A stretch of 64,000 nucleotides of DNA from Oenanthe sinensis (GCA_028671895.1 JAPMAC010000231.1:4862001-4926000), one strand, 5' to 3'; shown: positions 46,220 to 58,651, numbered from the stretch's first letter. A program made the numbers and translations. The notes: generated from the sequence alone by a model not told the origin.

Positions 46220-46720
46220 TTTTATGTCGTACCTCGACTTATACGAAATATTATATTACTCAGAGTCTAACGTGGACTAACTTCAAGAACTCAACAAGTT
46301 AGGCTCGTTTATGTCGTACCTCGACTTATACGAAAAGTCCTTAACTCGGTGTTCGAAGTTAAAGAATAAACCTTCAAATATTTAACGAGTTTACTTCGTT
46401 TATATCTCTAAATAATATATAAGATTTATATGAAATAGTAACACTCAGAATGTGTGTTGGTTTCTTTCATTTTATAACTCAACAAGATGTATTTATGTTT
46501 ATGTCGTACCTCAACTTATACACAACACTCAACTTGGAATTAAGGTGAGTTACCTTGCAAATATTAGAGTAACCTTTTGTTTATATCTCTAAATGAGATT
46601 TATACAAATCGGTTTCCACTCTTGATATAAGCTTGGTTTAGATACAAAAATTCAACAAGGAAGCCTCTTGTTTATGTCGTATATATCGACTTATACAAGT
46701 CTAGCCTCGACTCAGAATTT
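46220..46720 (-). repeat. Dispersed repeats TATGTCGTACCTCGACTTAT in the E5 LTR
   Basis: At least four copies (near 46227, 46308, 46500, 46674), each followed by a few variable bases and spaced by 80-190 bases. Function unknown. Confidence 0.65.
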
Positions 46721-46944
46721 AAGTAAATAGTTGTTGTTTCTAATCCCAAAATAAATCAAGGATATTAACAACCAACTAAGGAGAGAGATAAGTTAATAAC
46801 TCTCTTGGTTTAGTTCACTCTTTATATATATGAGAATAAGAAGTTAAGATAAAAGCCCGTGTATATATAACTCGAGGAACAAGCCTAACAATATATATAC
46901 TTGCAAGAGGTCAAACAAGCAAGCTAGTGTATATATATGTTTGG

Positions 46945-46946
46945 CC

Positions 46947-47004
<58 letters not shown>
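46945..47004. repeat. (TA)n microsatellite in the E5 LTR
   Basis: About 60 bases of pure TA repeat. Confidence 0.9.
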
Positions 47005-47007
<3 letters not shown>

Positions 47008-48327
47008 TAAAAATAGACAATTAAGAACTAACTTATGACCCTTGTGCTCTATAGGTGTTAGATCTATGGAAGAACTAAGCTTATAACTCAAGAACTCTAA
47101 GAGCTGAAAATTTTCTGGAATTGAGAGCTACTTGGGAGAGAAAATTGCAGCATTTACTTGGCTCAAATGGCTTGAGAAGAAGTGTGGGGGTGGGGGTGTA
47201 TTTAAAGAAGAAAATTATGGTTTTGGGTGGGGGATGAGGGGACAAAGCTTCCTTAAAATAAGGGAAAGGTACATAATTTGAATTTTGTGTTCCTTCATCA
47301 GTACTAGCCCACTTGCATGCATGGAAAAATGTGCAAACCACATTCAGTTAATAAATAAAGCTAATAAAAGCGAAACTGAACGATTCAATGATGAATATGA
47401 TGTTTTTCAAAACATGCTCCAAAAATTATGAAAATTTGGGAACCATCTGGTAATATTCCAAGTAGGTCATGGCCAAAATCCTACTCAATTTGGAGTTGAC
47501 CTTCATTGACTTTTAATTAACCGAACAATCAATTACGTATCGAAAGTACAGGTGAAAAATAAAAGTCACCCAAAAATTATGAAAAACATCCTAAAATCCT
47601 TTTTAAATATTCTAGTGACACTTCCCAAGTTTCAAGTCAATTGGACATGTGTAGCTATTATTTCGAGAAAAAGATTATTTTGGTGTCCCTACGGCCCGAA
47701 ACAATATTCGATAGCCATTTGTCGGAACTTGTCGACGTTTGGACTAAAGTTTTGAATTGAAATATATTTAAACATAATATTCCTAAATTAATAATGACTA
47801 TGAAGTCTAAGGAATATTTATGCTTGAATTAAAATGCATTTTATCCGAATAAATAAGACAGTTAAGGACTTTTAGGATAAAATCTGCATTTTACATTTAG
47901 GCATGACTTTGTTGAAGATAAGTTGAACAAATAAATTTAAAAAATATATTCAAAATATATTCCCTTGAAAACCTTTAAAACAGACACTCTTTTAATTTAA
48001 TAAAACATTTTCTGTCTCGTGAAAGCAGTGTCAAAAATACAGTATTTGTTCGTCTTCAGTCTTTTCCTCAAAATATAACATATGTAGACTAGATTTGATT
48101 TTATCATTATTTTGATAAATCTTATCTAATTATATGTCGAGAGAAAATTATTTTGTTTCGTTTATAAAACAGTTTGACCAAGTTTGACTTTCCACTCGTT
48201 GACTGTCACTTCGAATAACCTAAGGGACGATTACTATGTTAATTAGTAACTTCCTAACCCTAATTTAATTTACACTTAGCGTTAAGACAAAATTAATCAA
48301 AACCTATAGAAAAGGCTGTATCTCACA

Positions 48328-49946
48328 ATCTTCCCCTTTTTGATATTTTGTCGAAACATTCGAGTGTAAAATTAAATATGTGTGTGACGGACTAAAACTT
48401 CCCTTACGTGTATGCAACTATCTAATTTATGCATTTTTTGATTTTAAGATCTAATTAACACTTCCCCTACAGTGTTGAAATTCTTTTTTAATTTTAAATG
48501 CGTAACAGATAAGCATACAAATATTATGCAGCAAATAGGATGTACAGAAAAAAAATTTGAGTATTTATACCTTGATAAGTGAATACTTATCATTTTTTCA
48601 ATTCCAACTTGGTATACTCCATTTTCATATTTTCCAAGTGCATTCCAAGTTTTGATAAGAATTTAAAAAATTCTATATCAAGTTTCCATATAAGCTGCAA
48701 GATATTTAAGAGAAATAAGAGTTCTAAAAATAAAAGTCTTAACTTTTGAAAATAAACTCTCTTTTAGAACCCTTGAAAATTTAATTATCTTTTAGAACAA
48801 TATTTTCTTTCTTTTTAGAAATTTATTTTACTCTCATCATTCCCTTTTATAGTAAAAGTTTTAATTTTACCCCTCTAAATATCTTCCCCTTTTTGACAAA
48901 CTATCAAAAAGATTTTTAAGAGAGTATGTTTTTCGAAAAATAATTTTCTGATGTGTTAACAATTCTATTAGTTTAGAGAGCAAGAGTGCACTTCCCTTTT
49001 AATTTCAAATATGTATATTTGAAATATATGTACTTCCCTTTTTATTTCAGTTGACTTTGTTCAATTTCAATTGCTTTAATTGAAAATTTGAAATCTCCTT
49101 GAGCCATCAAAATTCGACTAAAGCTTTAGTTGCCATCTATTTCTTGATATGAAATGTGATCCACATGCATGCAATAATTAGTGGAAACGTTTAATAGTCT
49201 CAAGACAGGATATTAAACTAAATTATGTTGCTGTTTTACAAACTTAAAATGAATAGTTTGTCCAGAGACAAAAACAATCTTCACAACTGTTCAAGACTTG
49301 GAGAGTTGCAGAGTAACTCTTTTGAGACTTTGGTTCAGGTATTCCACCTCTTGCAAGCATAACTTGCCTTTTTCCTGAAACAAGATTTAGTTAGTATATC
49401 CAGTAGTGTTCCAGAAATCACATTAAATTAAATCTGATAGACTGCAATTTATGTTACAAACTAAGGATTAATTTGTGACTGGAACAAAACTCCATTAGTG
49501 CCTAATCTAACTTGGTGTTGCCTAAAAATCAAATGGTTAGTAGTAGAACAAGTATAACTCAAACTACTAAATAATGAAGCTACTAGAACTGATAAAAATC
49601 AGATATTTCATTAAAGATCAGCTTCATCCCATTACATCTTCATTTAACTAGCAGGGATAGACAAAAGTAGTATTCCTAAATTGACCAATCACACACAGAG
49701 GTCAACTTACATACTAAACAAGTTGTAGGCATACTAGTAGCTAACAAAAGTAAAGTACAGGATAACAACTAGGTCATTTAAGTACTAAACTAAAAAAGCA
49801 ATCACATATGATTGTTGCAGCCACACAAGCAGTTATAAAAGCAAACACATAAGACATAAAAAGATACAGACACACTTATGAGACTCTAACACCACCACCA
49901 ACATAGAACTACTCCATATTTATCAAAAATCAGACACAAGGCCAGT
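48328..49946 (-). other. E6 3' region with several polypurine tracts
   Basis: Non-coding DNA between the E6 accessory stop and the LTR. Sense tracts of the type AAAAAGGGGAAGAT occur at 48328 and again near 48885; shorter AAGGGAAG copies lie near 48400, 48470, 48990 and 49030. Multiple polypurine tracts before the 3' LTR are a reported Sirevirus feature. No ORF is recognised. Confidence 0.55.
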
Positions 49947-50155
49947 TTAATCCATGACATCATAGTCAGGATTGTTAATCACTGCAAGATTAGCCATATC
50001 TGTGTCCATGTATTCTTTTCCTCCACCATCTGGAGCATCCAACACTTGTACCATCCTTGGAATTTGTCCCATAACATCTATCATTGGCATCACTACTCCA
50101 TCAGACATGGCCATTTACATGTGGATATAGTGGGACAGGCCAGTTTCAAGTCTAC
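49947..50155 (-). pseudogene. E6 accessory gene, C-terminal fragment
   Basis: About 70 codons on the minus strand ending in TAA at 49947-49949, cut on the 5' side by the E3 LTR. An in-frame TAA sits at 50115-50117. The sequence is Asp/Met-rich (MIDVMGQIPRMVQV, then NNPDYDVMD). It lies directly upstream of the multi-tract region, so it is best read as the end of the env-slot gene of E6. It could be the counterpart of the part missing from E5; the fragments do not overlap, so this is inference. Confidence 0.5.
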
Positions 50156-50496
50156 TGTTGGTCCCTGATATTGTAGAAGGGGGGTTGAATACAATATCTA
50201 TTAATTATCGCGGAATATTGGATTTAAAAATATTATTTTAAATTCACACGAAATATTAATTGAAATGAAATACTGTTCAAGTAGAAGATATAATTTTAAC
50301 TTGAAAAGTATTACAAAATTAATTAGTAGAAAGTTTATATAACTGTTTAAAAGCTTAGAACGATTTTGACATGAATTGTTCGAGTTTAACAATTATATTC
50401 CAAACTAAGCACAAAAATCTGTGAATATTACAATGCATACAAATTTCTGAATTTGAATGTTTGAACGACAACTGAAAAATGAAGACCATCTCCTCA

Positions 50497-50504
50497 TATT
50501 TATA
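50497..50504 (-). promoter_or_regulatory. TATA box of E3 LTR
   Basis: Sense CTCTATAAATATGAGGAG, just downstream of the motif array, as in E0. Confidence 0.65.
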
Positions 50505-50515
50505 GAGGAGGAAAG

Positions 50516-50790
50516 CCAGCATGACTCATCCTAGTATGACCTTTTTCAATTAAATTTAACCCTTGTATGACTCATGAAAAGGTTGGGCAAGACTCATAAT
50601 GGTCGGTATGACTCATTTTTAGACTTCGGTATGACTCACTGTGAATTGCTCGGTATGACTCATAAATTCTGCTCGGTATGACTCATGAATTCTGCTCGGT
50701 ATGACTCATAAATTCTGCTCGGTATGACTCATTAAATTCTGCTCGGTATGACTCATAATTCTGCTCGGTATGACTCATTGTGAGTCATAT
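50516..50790 (-). repeat. TCGGTATGACTCAT array in E3 U3
   Basis: About ten copies, of which six (50644-50785) are tandem units of about 24 bases with ATTCTG linkers. The linkers are absent from E0, so the array has been re-amplified since the two copies parted. It ends next to the TATA box. Confidence 0.8.
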
Positions 50791-51408
50791 GAATCATTTC
50801 TTTTCTTAGTAAATCAACTCTACTTAATTTAATTAATTAATTTATGAATTAAATTAAATTCAGACTTGAATTAATTTAATAAAATAAATTAAATAATTAA
50901 CTTAATTTTAATTGTAGAATTAAAATACTATTAAGTCTTTTGTTCAACTCTTTAGTCCGTCTTTTGTCATGGAACCACTTCAGCTTGATGTTGAATATTT
51001 ATTAATTAAAGTTGACACACAAATGTACTGTCTGTTTCATTTGTGTCATACTTTAAATAAATATTCTTCATGTCTTTTAACATTTTAGTATAGTGGCCTT
51101 CTGTCTTTGCTTAGCTTTTCTGTCTTCTTTTTCTGTTCATCTTCTTCTGGAATCTTCGTATAGTAATCACTCAAAATCTTCTGAATCCTTTTGAATTTAC
51201 TACTTGATTATTTTCCACTGACGCTTGAACATATTAATGAACTTCTTCAGTGTTGAGTAGTAGGTTCAACTGAGTACTTTTGATTTTCAGTGACTAGTTG
51301 ACTGTCTTTGCCTTGATTCCTGTTAAATATTTATTATTTATCACTGTTTCTAGATTGAGTTGAGTTGTCATCTAATTATTACAAATAGGCCTAATCATAT
51401 GCCTTTCA

Positions 51409-51423
51409 ATCTCCCCCTATTTG
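51409..51423 (-). other. Polypurine tract of E3
   Basis: Sense CAAATAGGGGGAGAT, the same sequence as in E0 and E1. Confidence 0.8.
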
Positions 51424-51665
51424 TTGTTAAACATTTAACATACAAATTCCTAGAGGATAACTCAACTAACAACTAAGAACATAAATATGACATGTAAGAG
51501 CTTGTGAATAATAAACAAAAGTTCTGGTTTTATATTTAACAATTTTCCAGATTCATACTTAAAAGATAAATACAAGATAGTTGTTCCTCTAGTACTGAAC
51601 AAATATAACATAGTTTCTATCTTGGCCTATCTAAGACTTCAGTCTTCAGTGGTATCCAATTCACC

Positions 51666-54600
51666 TTATTCTAGATTAGAACTCTTGTGCACAGGTGTTC
51701 TGGGTACCTCTTCAGTTTCAGTCGGAGTTGCGGTTGACTCTCCATACAATCTTCTCTGTTGAGCCTTTGCTAGCTGAAACATGACTTCCTCTTCAATAGG
51801 ATCTACTGTTTCTTTTTGTACATCATAAGGCTGTGTGGAATCTATCTTTGGCATTTGCCTGATGTAAGATTTGATGTTTCTGGATAAACAGTAGTTCCTT
51901 ATTTTCTGTGCAGCATCTAGCTTGGCTTGTGACCTGAATCCTTTTGATCTCAGCATCCTTTCAACTTGGATCATATACCTCACCGTATAGCCTTTCAATG
52001 ACTCCTCGTCTAGCTTCATGATTTGATACAACTTGTTTGAGAAAAACCTCACTTCATGAGGATCATATAAGATCTGAGGACTAGCCGCTGTTGCTATTTC
52101 TCTGAGTCTGTCCCTGAGAAGTTCATTTTCTTCTGAGCTTCTCTTTACTTTGTTTAACAGAACCCATATCACTGATAATGATCTCTTTCGGAAGAATTCT
52201 AGAGATACTCTGATTGTTCCATTCCTGTGAGTGTAGACCAGTATTTGCCAGTCTTCAAGAATGTGATCCACTAAGACAGTGATATAGTCAACTTCTTCCT
52301 TCAATGCCTTCATGAAGTTATCCAGATTTTTATTTGAATCTTCAAGACCCTTGATAACTGAAAGCATTTGTCTGTCTTCAAAGGGACCTTGTTGAATTTT
52401 GTCTAGGACTTTCCTTGTTGCATCCCATCTGTCCCCTATCTTCATCTCTATATCTTCCTTCTTCTTCTTTAGTGCTAAGGCCCAAAGCTTCTGTTTTTCT
52501 AAGCTTGCCTCTCTTTCAGCTTGGGTTCTTTCCTTGACTAGAGCTTTTAAGTTTAAAGTTTTGGCATGGCTTGCCTTGATGTCTTCCTTCAGCTTCCTCA
52601 TTGCCTCTTCATAGGCAGGATCATGCTCTTTTTCTTTTGGAAATAGAAATTCATCATCAAAGACAGCTTCGTCTTCAGCTCTGCAGTAGTCAGGATTGAA
52701 ACCTTGATTTTCAGCACTTACTTCCTCAATGAATTGCTCTTGTTGATAGTACTGTTCCTCTGGAATATTCGATAGAAATTGATCTTCCTCAGAGTACAGT
52801 TTTTCTTTTCCTTTGCTAGTAGCCCCTTCTTCTTCTTCAGCTACAGACTTTCCTTTCTCCCCCTTAGTTGAGGGATCCTCTACAGGTTTTGAAGCATCCA
52901 ATGATTTACTGACATTTGCAATTGCCAAGTAGACCTGCTTCATACCTTCATTAAGATGTTCCATTCCATCATCTAACTTGTTGAATCTTGCTGATGAGAT
53001 TTCTTCATTTAAACGAATTCTTTCGTTTAAATTTCTTTCCACATTATCAATTCTTTCATTTAAATTGGAAATCTCTTCCATGTCATCAGCAATTAACTTC
53101 TGAACATCCTGGATGTTTTGAGTTTTTAATATTACATTTGACTTGACATTATCAACATCCTTTCTTATGATTGACAGTTGTGCAGTTACAGAGGCAGACT
53201 TGCTGCTTGTTCCTTCCCTTTGTTTATTTCAGTCTGAACAATCTGCATCTGTTTCTGGAGAGCTTCCATTTTTAACATGAGTTCACTGTGTGTGTGTGTG
53301 TGTGCACTCACCTCGCTTGCACTCCTGTTTGGACTATCACTACGTGCATGTGTATCGCTCAGTGTTTGCCTCACATCACTCGTGTTTAGCTCCTTATCTC
53401 CTCCAGATCCTGATGCTGTACCTGTATATATAATAATAGCTTTTAAAGAGTCGAAATGCCCTTTTGATGCCTGTGAAGGCGCGTCCTCAACAAGATGAAC
53501 TTGCATTGGCTCCGCTACTGGCGTAGCTACTCCGTGAATGGAGTCACATCTCCCTCTATGGAGTGGTTGCCTCTCAAATCCACCAGTGGATTCGAGACCT
53601 TATTCTAAAAGAACTGGATGTAAGAAATCCAGGGGGGTCACCACCTTAGACAATGTAGTGAGTGGCTCATTAGAGTCTGTGGTGCCCCTTAGTTCCACTG
53701 AGGGTAACTGATGCCGCACTGCATCGAAAATGTCATGGTCCACAACATAGGTGGCATCCGACGAGTTTTTATCAAAAACATTTTCTTCAAGAAAAGTGCC
53801 CTCATGTGATTCTGTTTCTGCAAGTGGAGGTCCTGCTATTGTGAGAGCTAGCAGTGTGCTAGGATCTGAATCTGAATCACCCGTTTCATCAAGTGTATCT
53901 AGAGATTTTTGGATAGCTGTTTCAAAATCCATATCCCATTGTGAGGAAATGGATGAATCTGCAGTTGTCTCAGGTTCTGATCTTGATCTTTTAGTAGGTG
54001 GAGATAGAGCTGCGGGTTCACTTGCACTTACAATTCTCCCCCTAACTTTTCTAACAGGTTTCTTCCTTTTACGAATATGACTGATTGAGGATGGTGAAGG
54101 AGAAACTGTTTATGGCTCTAAATCAGCCTGGGTTTGAACCTGTGTGTTTTCAGGTTCATGGCCAATGTCCTGAAGTGAAAAACCACAATCATAGTCCGCC
54201 ACAGATAAATCTAAAAGAGCAGTAGTTATATTTATAGGTAGGAAATTAGAAGCTAAGGTTTGAGATATTACCTGTTGTTCTTCAGCTTCTTGTTCAGCAT
54301 GTTGTGCAGCTTCAAGTAGTAGTTGCACTGACTCAGTTTCCATTGGCACTTCCTCTGTTTCTTGTTCTGGTACTTGCTGAGCCTGTTCTGGGTTGGCAAT
54401 TTGATCCAATATCTGACCCATGTAGTTTGTCCTCACCACTGGCACATTTTCAAATCTGGGATTGTTGTTGAGCCTTGCAAACAGAGCATTCTGTGTGGAT
54501 GGAGATGTTTGTGATGGACTGTTCTGAAATAAGGCTTTATCTTCATCCAACAACAAGTCATTCATGAACAGCATTAGGAACCTTGGATAGTAGACTTGTA

Positions 54601-55192
54601 CATACTGTTCCCTGTGTTCTGGCTTTCCCATTTTCCTGATTATTTCTTTCAGCACCAACTTCCCAAAATTTATTCTTCGATTGTGAGCCACTGAAAATCC
54701 TATGATTTTTAGCAAAGAAGAAATATTGTTGAAGTTGCTCTTCGTTGTAGGTGCAAACACTTTAACCAGTGTGTCGAAGAAATAATCCCACTCATGCACT
54801 AGCTTAGACTTTGTCAGTCTTACCAAGTTGATTTCACCCTGATACTGTATAGCAGTAAAGAACTCAAGAATTTATGGAATAGTAGGTGGGTCAACAAAGT
54901 TGTCCAAGGGGAATTGCAGAATTCTATTCACGTCATCTTCAGTTATCATATATTCATGTTCCCCAATTTTGAATGAGAATTGCACTCTGGCTTCAGTTGA
55001 TCTATTTCTAGCAGTGCTGTATAAAGCCCTTAATGCTAGAATCTGTAATGGAGCGTCTAGGGTTATGGCAGTCCTAACCAAAGAGTGTTCGTTCATGAAA
55101 ATAATCCAGGGTCTAAACTTTGCTACTGTACAAATCTCCGGATTAAAAAATCCGACAAAATTAGTCTTAACAATCTCGCAAAAACCAGCCAT
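51666..55192 (-). pseudogene. E3 accessory gene, three stops and a frameshift
   Basis: Start ATG at 55192 (MAGFCEIVKTNFVGFF), the place of the E1 start. One frame runs to about 53200 with stops at 54872-54874, 54110-54112 and 53600-53602. A one-base shift near 53200 then leads into a 471-codon frame ending at 51666. N-terminal domain: FRPWIIFMNEH, EHEYMITEDDVNRIL and YYPRFLMLFMNDLL, matching E1. Middle: Gln/Glu-rich and Ser/Asp-rich, with a basic KKPVRKVRGR patch near 54050. C-terminal part: coiled coil and the DHILEDWQIL domain, almost identical to E0. It lacks the long C-terminal extension of E1. No membrane segment is seen. Function unknown; not translatable as one protein in this copy. 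Confidence 0.8.
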
Positions 55193-56202
55193 TTTTTTTT
55201 GATAAATTACAATTAATAAATTACAAAGTTGCAATAAAACAGTAAAATCAAATTACAAGTACAGAAATTGAAAATTACACAGTTAACTTAAAAATCCTAA
55301 CTAACAAACCACAGACCCATTCGATTTTTACACAAGATCAATAAACTCAGTCCTTAATCACCACTAGTTCAAGAAAAATGATTCTTCAAACCCTCAACCC
55401 AGTCAACTCAGTTAACTCGGTTTCAATCTCACGAAAATTGGGCAGTATAACGTTTGTAAGAGATGATTAAATACCAAACCAGCAAGTGTAAGCACTTGTA
55501 ATAATCTAACAAGCAACTCCAAATAGTTGAAGGGATCGAAAATCACAAGTTTTTGACTCTGTGTGTGTGTATCGCGGGTGTGTGTGTGTGTCTAATATTC
55601 AAACTCAATATGACTTAATAAAATGCAGTCGGTATGACTTGTTAATGAGTCATACCGAGATTTTATTTTTAATTAAAATTAAAATCCAATCGGTATGACT
55701 TAGATTAGAAGTCATGCTGAGAGAGAAAAATATATATATATATATATACACATTAATTATTTCTAAAATCGAAATAATATATTGAAAATTTTATTCGACT
55801 TTTAGATTTAATTAATTAATTAGAAAAGTAAAAAAACTAAATTATTAAGGACATATAATTATTTATATTATCAATTATTCTAATTAATTTAGGAATTAAA
55901 TTAACTCAATCCTTGAATTAATTTAATGAATAAATTAATTAATTGATTAATAACATAATTATTATTAATGTACAATAATAATTAGAAAAACAAATAAATA
56001 AATACATAATATGCTTAACTTAAATTAAAAGTACTTATGCTATAATTGAAATAATTATCTATTAAGAAAATTTATTAAATTTTGAGATAATTTTCCAAAA
56101 ATTCATAAGCTCTTAGGACTTTATTAATTCAAGTCTCATAAATTCTTTAAATATTATCATTTAATATTTATGAGCTTTAAATTAATTCCTAGCAACCAAA
56201 AA
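55193..56202 (-). other. E3 pol-accessory spacer with LTR-type motifs
   Basis: About 1 kb. Sense copies of GTCATACCGA or its complement occur at 55631-55665, 55690 and 55710, after a TA run (55730-55748) that could act as a TATA element about 540 bases upstream of the accessory ATG. A (GT)n stretch lies at 55561-55590. The rest (55750-56200) is AT-rich with no recognised content. Confidence 0.55.
55604..55721 (-). repeat. TCGGTATGACTT motifs in the E3 spacer
   Basis: Four or five copies of the core that fills U3 of the E3 and E0 LTRs, including an inverted pair TCGGTATGACTTG / GAGTCATACCGA at 55630-55660. Confidence 0.65.
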
Positions 56203-58651
56203 TTAGCCATTATTTAACATCCCTAGTTCACTAACCAGTTTTGAAAAAGAGGATTCATCAAGTGGTTTCGTGAAGATGTCGGCTATCTGATCTTCTGTGG
56301 GTACAAAATGTAACACCACAGTTCCATTCATGACATGCTCTCGGATAAAATGATACCTTATGTCAATGTGCTTGGTTCTTGAGTGTTGTACAGGATTATT
56401 GGAAATTGCTATTGCACTTGTGTTGTCGTAGAATATTGGAATTTTATTCAACGTAAGCCCATAGTCATTCAGCTGATTCCTTATCCACAAGATCTGTGCA
56501 CAACAGCTGCCTGCCGCAATGTATTCTGCTTCGGCTGTCGAGGTAGATACTGAGTGTTGTTTCTTGCTATACCAGGAAATCAGTCGACGTCCTAGAAGCT
56601 GACAGCTTCCAGAAGTACTTTTCCTATCCATCCTACAACCTGCATAATCCGAATCTGTATAGCCAATTAGGTCAAAACCTGTATCTTTAGGGTACCAAAT
56701 TCTAAGATTTGGTGTGCCCTTAAGATATCTAAAAATTCTTTTCACAGCTATAAGATGAGATTCTCTAGGATCTAATTGAAATCTAGCACATAAGCATGTT
56801 GCAAACATAATATCAGGTCTACTAGCAGTTAAGTACAATAATGAGCCTATCAGACCTCTATAGCTTGTGATGTCAACTTTCTTACCAGTTTCATCCTTAT
56901 CAAGCTTTGTGGCTGTTGGCATTGGGGTTTTTGCCGGTGAGGAGTCTTCTAGACTGTATTTTCTCAACAGATCCCTTACGTATTTTGATTGGCAAATAAA
57001 AATCCCATCTTCCTTTTGCTTTACTTGCAATCCAAGGAAGAACGACAGCTCACCCATCATGCTCATTTCATACCTACTCTGCATTAACTTAGCAAATCTC
57101 TTGCACAAGTTTTCATTAGTAGAACCAAATATGATATCGTCAACATAAACTTGGACAAAAATCATATCTTTTTCATGCAATTTATAAAAGAGAGTTTTAT
57201 CTATAACACCTCTAATAAAACCATTTTCAAGTAAAAACACAGAGAGAGTGTCATACCATGTCCTTGGTGCTTGCTTGAGCCCATAGAGAGCTTTGAATAG
57301 AAAATATACAAAACCAGCAAACTCTGGATTTTCAAAGCCAGGGGGCTGTTCCACATAAACTTTATCTTCTAACTCTCCATTCAGAAAAGCACTCTTTACA
57401 TCCATTTGATAAACTTTAAAATTGGAATGTGCTGCGAATGCCAGAAATATCCTGATGGCTTCAAGTCTTGCAACTGGTGCGTAGGTCTCATCATAATCAA
57501 TTCCCTCTTCTTGGGAGTAACCCTTTGCCACCAGTCTGGCCTTGTTCCTCGTAACAATGCCATCAACGTCTAACTTGTTCCTGTATACCCATTTCGTGCC
57601 AATAACAGATCTATCTTTAGGCCTGGGTACCAGTGTCCATACTTCCTGTCTTTCGAACTGATTGAGCTCTTCTTGCATGGAAAGAACCCAATCTGGATCA
57701 ATTAATGCATCTTCAATCTTCTTTGGTTCTTCTTGAGATAGAAAAACTGAAAATAAACATTCATTTGAAGTTGCACTTCTGGTTCTTACTCCAACATCTG
57801 GATCACCTATGATCAATTCAAAAGGATGATCTCTGCTCCATATCCTTTCCCTGGGTAGGTTTGATCTTGATGATTCGCCTCGAAATTCATTGTGATGTTG
57901 TGTTCTACCAGTTGATCCTTCATCTCCCCCTGAGTTGCTGCCAGGATGACTTGTTGATCCACCACTGGTATTAGTAGTATCTCTAGTGTTACCATTGTTT
58001 CCACCACTGTTACCTGGATCATCATTATTATTGTCATCATCATTTCCTTTTGCAACCTCAGGTTCTTCTTCGTCATCAAAATGTGTCTGGATAATTGTCG
58101 AATTTTAATGACTCAGAAGAATCTTCAGTTTGGATACTTGGGAGTTTAGTGTCATCAAAAGTTACATTGACACTTTCTTTCACTTGGTGCTGATCAATTA
58201 TGTACACCCTATATGCTCTTCTTGAATACCCGACAAAAATAGCTTCATGTGCCTTGGCCTCAAACTTGCCACGATGTTCATCTCCATCCTTTAACACAAA
58301 GCATTTGGCTCCAAATACATGAAAGTACTTGAGAGTTGGTTTCTTGCCAGCCATTAATTCATAGGGAGTTTTCATATGATCTTTGTTGATTAGAGTTCGA
58401 TTCTGAGTGTAACAAGCTGTATTCACTGCTTCAGCCCAGAAGTAGATAGGTAACCTCGATTCACTTAGCATTGTTCTTGCAGCTTCAATCAGGGTTCTAT
58501 TTTTCCTTTCTACAACTCCATTTTGTTGCGGAGTCCTTGGTGCTGAATATTGCCTTGTTATCCCCTTGTCTGAGCAGAAGTTATTCAGAACTTCATTTCT
58601 GAATTCTGTTCCATTATCTGATCTGATTGCCCGGACAGGTAACTTTGAATT
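56203..58651 (-). pseudogene. pol: E3 pol 3' part (integrase to RNase H), cut by E4, one frameshift
   Basis: It starts inside the integrase core (RSDNGTEFRNE) at the E4 insertion point and continues through TPQQNGVVERKNRTL. The frame shifts near 58085. After a Gly/Ser/Asn-rich linker, one open frame runs to 56203. RT core: KTWVYRNK-type start near 57590 and [11 protein letters not shown] near 57135. RNase H: YTDSDYAG near 56660, [10 protein letters not shown] near 56525 and DNTSAIA near 56425. It ends ELGMLNNG. Close to E1 pol and far better preserved, so it serves as the reference for the E1 stops. The upstream half lies outside the window. Confidence 0.88.

Larger units (their letters stand above)
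34612..48327 (-). mobile_element. E5: old Sirevirus-type element (main part)
   Basis: In sense order: 5' LTR 44823-48327, PBS, gag, pol, spacer, truncated accessory gene. Its 3' end was lost together with most of its 3' LTR when the E2a/E2c cluster formed; only the stub at 19581-19874 remains. The coding regions are broken by many stops and frameshifts, so it is older than E1. Confidence 0.75.
44823..48327 (-). mobile_element. Long LTR shared by E5 and E6 (about 3.5 kb)
   Basis: The left end (TGTTAGGCCCG) is fixed by the PBS and by the stub at 19581. The right end is placed at TATCTCACA (48327) because a polypurine tract (sense AAAAAGGGGAAGAT) abuts it there. In sense it would run from TGTGAGATACAGCC to CGGGCCTAACA. 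A TATA-like CTTTAAATAC at 47207-47198 precedes a plausible leader. It contains ~58-bp tandem repeats, a second repeat family and a TA run. The right boundary is inferred; there is no second full copy to compare. Confidence 0.55.
50156..51408 (-). mobile_element. E3 3' LTR
   Basis: 1253 bp, TGTTGGTCCCTG to ATGCCTTTCA on the plus strand. It is the counterpart of 2337-3799. Motif array in U3 (50516-50790) and TATA box at 50497-50504. Confidence 0.88.
50156..58651 (-). mobile_element. E3: Sirevirus-type element, 3' two-thirds
   Basis: Inserted in the E6 accessory gene (left flank TCTAC). Visible parts: 3' LTR 50156-51408, polypurine tract, accessory gene, spacer, and pol from the integrase core on. 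The rest lies to the right of E4, outside the window. Same family as E0. Confidence 0.85.
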
